A stretch of 11,547 bases of DNA from Euperipatoides rowelli (Eukaryota; Onychophora; Udeonychophora; Euonychophora; Peripatopsidae): assembly GCA_003024985.2 (NCBI GenBank), contig PXIH01S0042357.1. One strand, given 5' to 3'. This document shows positions 1-8,082 of the stretch, piece by piece. The first letter of the stretch is position 1; each line of letters opens with the position of its first letter. A program made the translations under genes and the position numbers. Below the pieces are notes generated by a model. That model was not told where the DNA came from and searched no databases. It was given only the letters and a program-made list of their open reading frames with translations.

Positions 1-1103
1 GATGCTCCTGTGATAAATTGAGTCCTAATAGTCTTTGTATTTAATTAGGCCTATTTAGCACACATACATTTTGATCAATATATTTTAAACAATTTATTTT
101 ATTTTCTCTTTTGTAATATTAATGTTAATAAGTTATTTGAAAAAAATGAAGTTAACATTTTATATTAATTACAGCTGTTTAAATTTTCAGTGATTATTTA
201 TAATAGCTATTATAAATAATCACTGGTTAAAATATGGAATAGCCTATTTAGTTTAAATAAATTGGGTTTGTGTTTTTTTTAACATGTTAAGGGAATCTCC
301 CTTTTCATTTTTTTTTATTTTGTTGCTAACAGCAATGAATTTTTTTTTATTATAGCCTAGGTTTGATTCGATGGCGGATTCATTTTAATTGTTTTATCTG
401 TATTTGGTCATACCTACATTTGTCAAAATCGCAATAGGGGACTCCCACGTTGATTTTCATATTTTTTCAAATTAGTAAAATGCAGCATTAGATTATTGGA
501 AAAATATATATTTTCTCAGGAGTTGTGAATGATTGATATATTTCTTATAGCAAAAANACATTAATTGGGTACAATTGGGGTAAGTATAAATATTCTTAAA
601 TTTAGTTTTGTAATAGTGATGTGTACTACATTAATATTTAAGTATTTTTTTTAATATAATTTATCCTGGAGATATACATATCATAGTAGCCGAACTTAGG
701 TTATAATATATTATACTCTGGGGAAGGGTTGTGTGATATCGGGTAATACGGGGATAGTTATTAATCAGATGGTGAATTATTACCAGATATTTATCACAAT
801 GCTAATGTTACATTTTCTTGTTGAGGTTTTCATTAGTTAATAAACAAAATTTAGAGTTCCAATTTATTATAATTTTGATATTGTTCATAAATTAAAGTCT
901 TTTTTCTCTTTTTGTGATAGGATCAAAGGACAGGGATAGCTATACCATGGGTGGCTGGCCCATAGGAAAGGGGTAGCAGTAGCACATCAAGATATCAAGT
1001 TAAAAAAACTCTAATATAAATAAACAAACATGTAAAGGTGAATGGTCAAATCAAGTAGGCTACAAAATTAGGAATAAATCTTAATGATTTATTCTAGAGT
1101 TTA
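1..1103. other. A+T-rich non-coding stretch
   Basis: I find no recognisable gene here on either strand; long A/T runs and stop codons dominate. It contains a perfect palindrome (188-225), an unresolved base at 557, and a slightly more G+C-rich patch near 922-980 that follows a polypyrimidine tract and an AG. That patch could pass for a splice acceptor, but every frame stops soon after it. Confidence 0.6.
188..225. repeat. perfect 38-bp palindrome
   Basis: The left arm CAGTGATTATTTATAATAG is followed at once by its exact reverse complement, with the centre between 206 and 207 and no spacer. Outside it, an A/T-rich flank (TTTT before, TTAAAA after) continues the symmetry imperfectly. It could be a cruciform-forming site, the relic of a palindromic miniature element, or an inverted-duplication artefact of assembly. 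No coding function is implied. Confidence 0.9.
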
Positions 1104-1374
1104 TCAATTGGTATTGATAAATGACATGTTTTCAATAAAAGCTTCAATTTGTAGAGTAACACTGCAGTTGCTAAGGAAGTATGGTGTAATAGTTTCAATT
1201 TCCTCCACTTGAATATTTTTTAAAAATGTATACATGTGTTGAGATACCATTTAATATTTTGTTTGGAAGAAAGCTTTAAGTTTATAACTTTAGTAAGCCT
1301 CTCCAGAGAATCCTTTAAAAACTTGTTTAAGTCTTTCATATTTGCTTCTTCAGCTTCAATTTTATAGCTTACTA
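1104..1374 (-). pseudogene. C-terminal piece of decayed zinc-finger/Polinton-like protein
   Basis: On the minus strand a frame runs from 1372 through EAEEANMKDLNKFLKDS and SLERLTKVINLKLSS to QNIKWYLNTCIHF. It is then broken by a one-base frameshift in the A/T run near 1217-1226 and resumes with NIQVEEIETITPYF and CSVTLQIEAF until tandem stops at 1101-1106. The pattern of a helical K/E-rich segment, then an IKWYL-type strand, then a 'PYF' segment resembles the region just after the zinc fingers in polymerase-type proteins of Polinton/Maverick-like elements, as I remember them. Bases 1289-1374 are identical to 4059-4144, so this appears to be the direct continuation of the zinc-finger remnant ending at 4145. 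No catalytic polymerase motif is reached before the remnant ends. Confidence 0.5.
1289..1374. repeat. 86-bp exact duplicate, copy 1 (ends at N)
   Basis: Identical to 4059-4144, with an offset of exactly 2770. It is followed at once by the unresolved base at 1375. Because copy 2 starts directly after the unresolved base at 4058, this looks like overlapping contig ends rather than a biological repeat. Confidence 0.9.
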
Positions 1375-1375
1375 N

Positions 1376-2701
1376 CTATGATGATTACCAAAGTTCCATT
1401 CCGATATTAATACATGAGTGTATGCAGAAACTATAAGCTAATATTCTTATTTGAAACCGAAGATAAGAAGATTTAATCTTTTTATGATGGCTACTGTTCG
1501 CTAGCAATATTTCATTGACAGTCGTGACTATTGTTCCAGATGGTAAAAGAAGCCTATTATTAAATGGAAATGGGCACTATTGATACATTGAAATTGCAGC
1601 ATCGATATTTATATCAGCAAGAGAAAAATCATAGACAATAAGTTTATATTTTACAATTAAGAAGACAGCATCCTGCGTGGAGATTTATATTTTTTTCGCT
1701 AGACCAAAACACCTGTTTGGATCATTGGATGTGAATAGTTATACAGTTTTTGTGTTGGACTGTGATTTGTATTAAAATAATAAAGCAATCATCTCATTAC
1801 TGTACTCAGAAATTTGATAATGGCAATTGCAGAAATTCCTGGCCAGGTATTGTGATTTTTTTTATTGTTACTATCTTATTACTATAGCTATAGTTTTTAA
1901 ATTTAAATAGTATACGTATACTAATTCTTACCTGGATAAGTAGACATATTGATTAATATTGTCATATTACGATACCATAATTATATTTATTTTATCCTAA
2001 GGGTAAAAGGATATATTGGTGTTTATTTTCATTTTAATAGAATATTAGGCCTATATATTAATTATAGCCTACGCCTAATTGCATTTGTTTTTTAATGTTT
2101 CATTTGTTTGTATTTTAAATCTACCTAATATTGGTAGCTTATGCTGGGGATACACAGTATTTGTGAATGTTTTTTGTATATTTTACAGTTTTTTTTTTAA
2201 TATATCGCTACCGTATGTTATATTTACCATAATAAATCTTTAAATATGTGGTATTGGAATAGACTATTATACATATATGAATAAGGTACTGTATATTAGG
2301 GTGGGTCACAAGTCTATGGGAAATTTTTTTTTGTGTGATATTTGTTTTTAATAGTGATAAAAGGATGTTAAATTATGATATAAAATCAAATATTAAATTT
2401 TACTTCAATTAGATATCATCTCCTGCCTCCGGATTGACTTTGAATTGTCATAGCATTGAGAAAAAACTCTGTTATTAAAGCGTACATGGAATTTTCCCTA
2501 AATATTTGAATTGTACTGTTTTCCGATAAACATAAGGTATAGGGAACATGTTGATTTATTAATAAGAAAAAATAAGAATTAAATGTAAATGATCACTTAG
2601 CTTATTACAATTAATTGACAACCAATTCCTTCTTACTATCAAATTTTGACATTACTTTGCAGGTTCTATCTTCACTTTAATAAAACCTCCTCTTTCTTAT
2701 T
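1376..2701. other. A+T-rich stretch, no convincing gene
   Basis: Apart from vague protein-like runs I recognise nothing here. On the plus strand a short run near 1528-1577 (IVPDGKRSLLLNGNG) is followed by a stop and faintly recalls the start of a FLYWCH finger, but the diagnostic W-x-C and C/H residues do not follow. An ATG in good context at 1820 leads to a CAG/GT donor-like site after nine codons. Near 2298 the sequence TAGGGTGGGTCACA looks like a transposon tip, but I find no partner. Confidence 0.5.
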
Positions 2702-3966
2702 TCATACATAATGCACTTGTGTCACAGTCTTTACAGCTCTGTCAACTGCTTGTGTGTGGCATGGCATATGGAGAATGTGCATGGGCAATTCACCTTCTCC
2801 ATGTTGAGTGGCAAAAGATGAAGATCTGCATGTGATACATTGTTCAGTATTGGTGGTTCAGTTATGTTTTCCTGCTAATTAATGAGATCATAGTAAGCTG
2901 ATGCATCAAGGTTTATATTTGAAAGTTGGAACAGTCTGGTCTTACTTTGTTTGAATTGGCGAGCTTTCAGAATACTTTGTGCAGCTAGTTTCCTGATATG
3001 TTTCTGTGGATCAGTTAACATTGCCAATAATAAATTCTCAAGGTGTGCAAAGTAGCAATTTCTTTGTATGACAGGATAGATTTATGTTCATCTGACATGT
3101 ATCTAGATAATGATATCAATTTCCATAGGTTTCTTGCTCCATCTTTACAATTAGGGTTAGTTTTACATTTAGTCGGAGCATAAACTTTGACAATATAAGT
3201 TGCAAAAATAATCAATTTTTCTGAAGGTGTTTCCTCTGAAACATAAAGATGAATAATTCTGTTAGCATGTGTTAGCCATCTAGCATTAGACATTTTTCCT
3301 GGTGATTTGTTGCTTAAGTCTTCCGGAAATACCCNCGTTTCAATTGCAGAGACTATTTGGTACAAATATGATTGATCTGTACTTNAGTTTGTTTTTGATA
3401 ACTTCTTTTCACAGTTTTCTAAATATTTCCTTATAATCCCAGAAAATGTATGGGTCCAGTTGTGGGACCATCAAGAGATGTAAACAAATGTAAAAATGGT
3501 AACTCATTCATGTGTAGCAAACAAATTAGCTATTGTAATGGTTTGCCCAATCTCTTCACCAGCAAAAGTGATTGAATATTGCTCTTTCTATGTCTTTTGA
3601 TGTGCCTGATTTTGGAAAAATTTAACCCAAAACCTTGCAGTCTGGTTCTTATAGAAGGGAAATATGCTCTTCAATGATTAATTTTCAGTAATCTTTTCTC
3701 CTTTGTTTCATGATAACAAATGTTTTATCCTTCCGCCCATCAAAGTATAATGCTGGTATTTGGGGAAACTCGGTTCAATTTCATTATACTCTTTCTTGTT
3801 TTTTTTCGCTCTCTGTATAACTTAATTTTGCCAATAATTGAGTCTTCTGAGTTGGTGTTATGCAGCCCTGTCAGAACTCCATATCTATCACAAAATTTTG
3901 ATAATGAAGGATAATCAACAGTGCTAGCAATCTGCTTTTCTGGCACATTTGGAACAGTAGGCTTAA
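2702..3966 (-). pseudogene. decayed repeat-borne protein, middle to C-terminus
   Basis: Read from 3966 downward, the fragments follow the motif order I remember for a large uncharacterised family that is highly repeated in invertebrate genomes (hydra, aphids, spiders). They are YPSLSKFCDRYGV with a basic RERKKTRKS helix (3740-3946), YFDGRKDKT (around 3715-3745), EEHISLL and FPKSGTSKDIERAIF (3570-3680), HMNELPFLHLFTSLDG (3465-3520), SPGKMSNARWLTHANRI (3245-3305), TYIVKVYAP, CKDGARNLWKLISLSRY (3095-3150), NCYFAHLENLLLAMLTD (2990-3045), and finally PCHTQAVDRAVKTVTQV, with a stop at 2702-2704. Several frameshifts (about 3445, 3070 and 2750) and stops separate them. The CDGT block expected before HMNELP is deleted, and the VYAP-to-K segment lacks a few residues. 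The family's function is unknown to me. The two Asp motifs (FDGRKD, CDGT) suggest a transposase-like RNase H fold, but that is inference. The 5' end is cut at a TTAA. Confidence 0.75.
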
Positions 3967-4057
3967 CCTTCCTATGTTCCTCGTGTTTTACCTACACCAA
4001 TATCCTTCGGGTCATATTGACCCAAATTTAATTAATGTAAGGATTGTGAAAAAAAAA
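3963..4057. mobile_element. probable piggyBac-type terminus at TTAA
   Basis: The decayed coding sequence to the left stops abruptly at TTAA (3963-3966), which is followed by CCTTCCTATGTTCCTCG and, 42 bases further, by the inverted repeat GGGTCATATTGACCC (4009-4023, arms GGGTCA/TGACCC). A TTAA target followed by a C-rich tip and an internal GGGTCA palindrome is typical of piggyBac-like elements as I know them. The rest of the element is missing: the sequence runs into the unresolved base at 4058. The other end and the second TTAA are not in the window, so this is a partial call. Confidence 0.4.
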
Positions 4058-4058
4058 N

Positions 4059-4144
4059 TTTAGTAAGCCTCTCCAGAGAATCCTTTAAAAACTTGTTTAA
4101 GTCTTTCATATTTGCTTCTTCAGCTTCAATTTTATAGCTTACTA
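4059..4144. repeat. 86-bp exact duplicate, copy 2 (starts at N)
   Basis: Identical to 1289-1374. It begins directly after the unresolved base at 4058 and continues to the right into the zinc-finger remnant. The matching boundaries at both N bases point to overlapping contig ends left unmerged. Confidence 0.9.
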
Positions 4145-4611
4145 AATTTTTTTCATCGTTTCTGAAAATTTACATGGGTTACAAGAGGCCTTTACATTGG
4201 TTTCTTTACATACATGTTTTGTACCTTCTTCTTCCTCATTAAGTGAGACCTTCCTTTTGTGTATATTTATATTGGTATCTTCAACTTCTACTGATTGTGT
4301 GATATCTTTCTGTTTTATATGTGTTTCTAATCATATGATTAAAAAAGTTTGTTTTCTGTTTAAATATTCACTTACATTTTTCACATTTGAAGTTCTCTTT
4401 CTCTATCTTATGTAAAGTTTCATGTTTAAAATCTCTTTTTCTTGAAAACCCCTTCTTACAATTATATGAGCATGTAACATTTGTAACATCTTGAACTGTG
4501 TTGTGTAACAGTTCATGTTGTCTTAGAATATCATTTCTTACAAATGATTTGATGTTGAATTAAATTTCTACAGTTTGAATATCTTCCTTTACATATTTCA
4601 CAAATAATCAT
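4059..4611 (-). pseudogene. N-terminal piece of decayed C2H2 zinc-finger protein
   Basis: The minus strand starts with an ATG at 4609-4611 and MIICEICKGRYSNCRNLIQ, a degenerate finger (C-x2-C, then H at the expected spacing, last ligand Cys) that stops at 4531. Further on comes CSYNCKKGFSRKRDFKHETL-H (about 4400-4467), a good C2H2 finger with C-x3-C and H-x3-H. A third follows, FKCEKCK-stop-IFKQKTNFFNH, with its last His lost. A linker rich in E and K then changes frame twice (QKDITQSVEVEDTN; CKETNVKASCNPCKF) before DEKNLVSYKIEAEE enters the 86-bp sequence shared with 1289-1374. Zinc fingers ahead of this linker are common in Polinton-like polymerase proteins and also in unrelated DNA-binding proteins, so the finger call is firmer than the element assignment. 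A TATA/initiator pair lies about 95 bases upstream. Confidence 0.6.
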
Positions 4612-4700
4612 TTTAATGTTTTGGTGTTGAATAATGCTTGGGGAAACTAAAAATTTCAAGCAGGCTTACAAAGATGTTACTCCTTCAAGTCTTTGAGTAG

Positions 4701-4736
4701 AAATGAGTGCTTGTGAATGATACTTCCTCTTATATA
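4701..4736 (-). promoter_or_regulatory. TATA box plus arthropod-type initiator
   Basis: On the minus strand TATATAAG lies at 4736-4729, and TCATTT, which fits the TCAKTY initiator, at 4706-4701. The presumed +1 A is at 4704, which puts the TATA box at about -32. The first ATG of the zinc-finger remnant is 93 bases downstream (4611), a reasonable 5' leader. In A+T-rich DNA a chance TATA is common; the spacing and position raise the call above noise. Confidence 0.4.
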
Positions 4737-6176
4737 GGAGAGTCCTTGGTCTCGTAGCAATCTACTTATTAGTCAATTAGAATGCAACTATGTGTTTGAT
4801 TTATACAGTGTTGGGTTTATATGCTTTGAAATATATATTTCTTTTATCTAGCTTGTAGTCAAAAGGTAATACACAACTTGATTTTTTCTGATGAACTCAA
4901 GAGATTAAAATGTGTGAATTTCTATGATGATGCCACTGCATCGTTTTATAGAACTCTTATCTCTGTTTTGTATGACTTCATATTAATAAGAGGTATAGAA
5001 TTTTCTCCATGTTAAAATAATTAATATAGAAGGTATTATGTAAATTATCCCTGTTTGAGTTAGATTTTAAAACTATAGTTGAAAGTGTCACCATTTTTAA
5101 TTTTTGACTGGAAGTAATTAGTTGGAGGTGATATATTGACTAGAAGTCACATGACAAAAGTCAATCTTCTTGGATTTTCTAAATTTTGAATTTTTGAATA
5201 ATAGAATGTTTAAGTTTTTCACATACTGTTATGTACAGAAATTGATTGGAGATAGGTAGCAATTAGACTATTTCATAATTTTGATGATGGTTTCTATTTA
5301 GCCTTTGTTTACATCCAAGTATTACAGGTTTCTCAAAAATAAAATAAAAATGTCTAAGATTTTTGTAACACGTTGTGCACATACTATTATGTCACTTCTG
5401 GTCAGTCATCTAGTAAATTGTATGTAGATTTTATTAGAGTATGTATGGTAGATTTTATTATTTAACTTTAGCGATATCAAAATACTTTAGCATAATATTC
5501 AAAATAGCTTTCCGTATAATTTAGATGCATGCCATGTTTTATAATAATATGCTGTTACACACTTATTATAGTGATCAGACTTTCTATTTTTAAATCTTCG
5601 GTACTTAGTACATTGAAATATTATAGTCCAGTGAATATTATATTACTGTTATGCTTTCAAAGCTAAACTTGTATGATCTTGAATGCTAGGAATTTTTTAT
5701 TCTACTTAGTAGCTATGCTTAAAATTTTGTAGTGATTTTTCAAAGCTCAATGTCAATCTGTCACATCCGGGGTCTGTTTTACTAAAGACAAGCTTTGTGC
5801 ATATGAGTGTTGTAGATCAAACTTTATAATTAAATAAAAATCAATTGTGGATGATATGAAATAAACTATAGATTTAGTTAAATAGAAAATTTAAAATGAA
5901 AACTAAGGATATAAGTCTCAAGTCTGTAGGTGGTATGAATCTTCTTATATCTTCATTTTAGTTTCAAATAGGGATCAACTTTTTTTTTAACAAATGTGCA
6001 GCCAGCTTTTTATCAAAGGGATGTAAATAACAATAGATATCATAATTATAATTCATATTAGAACAAAGTAGAAAAAAAAGTAACTCTATCATTTCACCTG
6101 GTTGGATTTCTAAAAAAAAATTTATACATTATCTACAAACCACAAGGATTTTAATAATCGAGTTTTTTTGCAAATT
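4737..6176. other. A+T-rich stretch, nothing recognised
   Basis: I see no reading frame with family resemblance on either strand. There are minor short direct repeats: GTAGATTTTATTA at 5424-5436 and 5448-5460, and CACATACTnTTATGT at about 5220 and 5378. Otherwise this looks like unconstrained intergenic or intronic DNA. Confidence 0.6.
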
Positions 6177-6328
6177 GGTGGGTCCCCCTCCCGCTCCCTC
6201 TAAAATGGGCTGTTTTGTATGTTTAAAATCAAAAAGAGTGGTACTAGCAACTTGAAATTTTTACTGGAGGTGTATAGACGTACCCAGATGTAGTGTATGA
6301 TATACCCATGGAATTTGAGTGCCCACCA

Positions 6329-6386
6329 GGAATGAGAGTGTGAATGGGAATGAGAGTGAGAATGAGAATCGGAATGAGAATGAGAT
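6329..6386. repeat. GARTGR hexamer array 1
   Basis: A run of variants of GAATGA/GAGTGA/GAATGG, purine-only on the plus strand except for T at a fixed position. On the minus strand two frames read as alternating His-Ser or Ser-Phe and create a spurious open frame (6200-6479), which I do not regard as a gene. Confidence 0.85.
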
Positions 6387-6406
6387 GTCCCAACAAGCAT
6401 CCTTAT

Positions 6407-6430
6407 ATTCCGGATAATATTCCGGATAAT
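6407..6430. repeat. tandem 12-mer ATTCCGGATAAT x2
   Basis: Two perfect head-to-tail copies (6407-6418, 6419-6430). A third, shorter relative, ATATCCGG, follows at about 6449. Confidence 0.9.
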
Positions 6431-6475
6431 AGAGCTTTATACACTTTAATATCCGGAAAAATAGAAATTTGGACA

Positions 6476-6496
6476 CCATCTTGAAAAGACCCGGAT
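6476..6496. repeat. 21-bp direct repeat, left copy
   Basis: The core CATCTTGAAAAGACCCGGAT (6477-6496) recurs at 6959-6978, and the preceding base matches too. The upstream flank is also similar (ATTTGGACAC against ATTTGGCCGC). The copies lie 482 bp apart and bracket the satellite units, so they may be part of a larger, diverged repeat. Confidence 0.85.
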
Positions 6497-6582
6497 GTAA
6501 CTTTGAAAATTCGAAGTTGGTGGGGCATCTATCACATCATGCATCATAATTTCTCCCATCATACATCAATATGTGATGTCAT

Positions 6583-6600
6583 ATACCCATATTTGGGTAT
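6583..6600. repeat. hairpin in satellite unit a
   Basis: Perfect 7-bp arms ATACCCA/TGGGTAT around a TATT loop. In the next unit the same box has a changed but still perfect stem. Confidence 0.85.
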
Positions 6601-6605
6601 AAAAT

Positions 6606-6695
6606 AAGAACGAGAGTGAGAATGAGAATGGGAATGAGATCGGGAATGAGAACAAGCACTAGAAAGAGAACAAGAGTGAGAATGAGAGTGAGATG
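6606..6695. repeat. GARTGR hexamer array 2
   Basis: Same hexamer family as 6329-6386, interrupted by ACAAGCACTAGAAAGA around 6652-6667. It forms the second half of one higher-order unit. Confidence 0.85.
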
Positions 6696-6734
6696 ACCCA
6701 TTCTGCATCAACACATGATGTCATATGACAACAT

Positions 6735-6752
6735 ATGCCCATTTTTGGGCAT
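6735..6752. repeat. hairpin in satellite unit b
   Basis: Perfect 7-bp arms ATGCCCA/TGGGCAT around a TTTT loop. Compared with 6583-6600 one stem pair changes from A-T to G-C on both sides. The third copy (6864-6881) is no longer a clean stem. Confidence 0.85.
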
Positions 6753-6754
6753 AA

Positions 6755-6834
6755 AATGAGAAGAAGAGTGAGAATCAGAATGGGAATGAGAACGAGAATG
6801 AGAACAAGATGAGAGTGAGAATGAGAGTGAGATG
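6755..6834. repeat. GARTGR hexamer array 3
   Basis: Same hexamer family, ending in GAGTGAGATG just before the next unit start at 6835. The His-Ser-rich minus-strand frame across it (6659-6847) is a by-product of the repeat. Confidence 0.85.
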
Positions 6835-6957
6835 TCCCATCATGCATCTTAATGTGATGTCATATAGCCATATTTGGGCAGAAAACCCCCCTAAACCTAT
6901 ATAAAACTGAAACAGAAAGTCAGTCATCTTGGTTTTTTGAACTCGAAAATTTGGCCG

Positions 6958-6978
6958 CCATCTTGAAAAGACCCGGAT
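6958..6978. repeat. 21-bp direct repeat, right copy
   Basis: Matches 6476-6496. Immediately upstream the box GGCCGCCATCTT (6953-6964) reads AAGATGGCGGCC on the minus strand, which fits a YY1-type site. The left copy has GGACACCATCTT in the same place. Confidence 0.85.
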
Positions 6979-6994
6979 TGTTTTCTAAATGCTG

Positions 6995-7053
6995 TTTTCT
7001 ATCTACTAAGGAAATACCCGAATGTAATTCGAGCACCCCTTTTCTATCTACTA
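6995..7053. repeat. 14-bp direct repeat TTTTCTATCTACTA x2
   Basis: Exact copies at 6995-7008 and 7040-7053, 45 bp apart. The offset is a multiple of three and therefore produces an apparent peptide repeat in a minus-strand frame (6920-7135) that has no family resemblance. Confidence 0.8.
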
Positions 7054-7069
7054 GTAGGCTATATACTGA

Positions 7070-7087
7070 TATACAGTATACTGTATA
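7070..7087. repeat. perfect 18-bp palindrome
   Basis: TATACAGTATACTGTATA is its own reverse complement. The 11-mer TATACTGTATA recurs at 7768-7778, inside a second imperfect palindrome (ACTATA/TATAGT arms, 7764-7780). Confidence 0.85.
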
Positions 7088-7878
7088 ATAGAATGTCTTG
7101 TTAATTCCTTTATATAAACAGATTTTCGTATTCATTCATATACTAAAAAATAATATAAAGTATTTTATTTAAAGATTATATTTTATTTTGGTTAAATTTC
7201 TATGCAACATGCTAAGCCGTTCAATTTGCTTACTACAGGTGTTTAAATTTGAAAATTTTTAAAAAATACTGCAGAAGATTGTTGAATTTATTCCTAAAAA
7301 TAAAATGTATTGAAAATCTTTACCTACAGTACATCATCTAAATGCTTTTACTCTCCTTATTAATTTAATCCCGGTGTAAGATTATGAATTTATGTGGTTA
7401 AAATCTCTTGACATGCTGTTATGAGCGTACTTTAGGATTAAAAATAGAATGGATTCCCTGTCAAAATAATGATATTTTTATACGATACTCAGATTGTTAC
7501 TCAGGCTCATCTAGATTTATTATTATTATAAACATCTTATAAAGTGCTTAGTGTTACATATTTTTTTAAAAAGTTTATTATCTAAAATTTTTGAGTTAGC
7601 ATTATTTTTTTATTGATTGATTTCTGAACCATTCAATGAAATTGCTTCTCAATCTATGCATAGTTAAATATCGAGCAGGCTCTGGTACTCCTATAGTTGA
7701 ATAATCTTATATCCTCTTGTATTTAAATGAATACATTCATATTAATTCCTATTTTGTTATTCTACTATATACTGTATAGTGTTTGTTTATAGAACAAACA
7801 ATGTCGTTTATTATTATTTTTTCTCCTGATTAGCATCATTGACTTTGTATACATATTTTCATCATAAATTATTGATTT
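7088..7878. other. A+T-rich stretch, nothing recognised
   Basis: No coding resemblance or RNA gene is seen on either strand. The only structure is the imperfect palindrome at 7764-7780. Confidence 0.6.
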
Positions 7879-7950
7879 GTGGCTTTGGCCCAGTGGTTAA
7901 GGTGGCTGAATCTAAATCCTATGGTTCCATGTGTGATTCTCTCCTATTCC
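7879..7950 (+). tRNA. decayed tRNA-like sequence or SINE head
   Basis: TGGCCCAGTGGTTAAGG (7886-7902) is an excellent pol III A box with the D-loop of a Ser/Leu-type tRNA. TCTAAATCC follows where an anticodon loop would be, and GTGTGATTCTC (7931-7941) sits at B-box distance but is degenerate and appears to lack one base. The acceptor and anticodon stems do not pair properly, so this is not a working tRNA. A T-rich tract follows. It could be an old tRNA pseudogene or the head of a tRNA-derived SINE; one copy cannot decide. Confidence 0.5.
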
Positions 7951-7994
7951 ATATTTTTTAATACAATTTTTTTTTCAGTTAAAATATGTTTCTA

Positions 7995-8025
7995 TAATAA
8001 TTTTTTATTTCATAAAAAATTATTA
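7995..8025. repeat. 14-bp hairpin with 3-nt loop
   Basis: Arms TAATAATTTTTTAT/ATAAAAAATTATTA flank the loop TTC. It is A/T-only and could be a chance fold in this composition. It lies about 45 bp after the tRNA-like sequence. Confidence 0.7.
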
Positions 8026-8082
8026 AATTAAAAATAATCATTAATATTCTATTAATAAATACTATTTTAGATGTCTTGTAGT

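Larger units (their letters stand above)
6388..6890. repeat. higher-order tandem repeat, unit about 140 bp
   Basis: Each unit starts with a TCCCATCATGCATC-like box, then TGATGTCATAT, then a hairpin box, then a GARTGR hexamer array. Starts align at 6388 (divergent), 6554, 6696 and 6835, giving unit lengths near 142 and 139 bp; the last unit is cut off after its hairpin box. Copies differ by many substitutions, so this is an old, local satellite-like expansion. It is bracketed by a 21-bp direct repeat. Confidence 0.75.

Noticed and set aside
922-980. Plus-strand exon after a polypyrimidine-AG
   Set aside because: All three frames hit stops within a short distance, and no family resemblance was found.
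1528-1600. Possible FLYWCH-type finger (IVPDGKRSLLLNGNG)
   Set aside because: The defining W-x-C and the later C and H ligands do not follow in any frame, and a stop comes right after.
2298-2311. TAGGGTGGGTCACA as a DNA-transposon tip
   Set aside because: No inverted partner or target duplication could be found within the window.
3720-3914. Plus-strand open frame opposite the decayed family gene
   Set aside because: Shadow of the minus-strand remnant, which carries the recognisable motifs.
4197-4415. Plus-strand hydrophobic Ser/Phe-rich open frame
   Set aside because: Antisense of the zinc-finger remnant; the minus strand carries C2H2 patterns.
6200-6479. Minus-strand open frames rich in His-Ser and Ser-Phe
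   Set aside because: They are produced by the GARTGR hexamer repeat read in different frames and have no conserved start, end or family resemblance.
6659-6847. Minus-strand open frame of 62 codons
   Set aside because: Same hexamer repeat by-product (His-Ser and Leu-Ile runs).
6329-6890. CRISPR-like array
   Set aside because: The repeats are diverged satellite units with no unique spacers, in a eukaryotic sequence.
6920-7135. Minus-strand open frame with a repeated LVDRK peptide
   Set aside because: The peptide repeat comes from a 14-bp DNA direct repeat at a 45-bp offset; there is no similarity beyond that.
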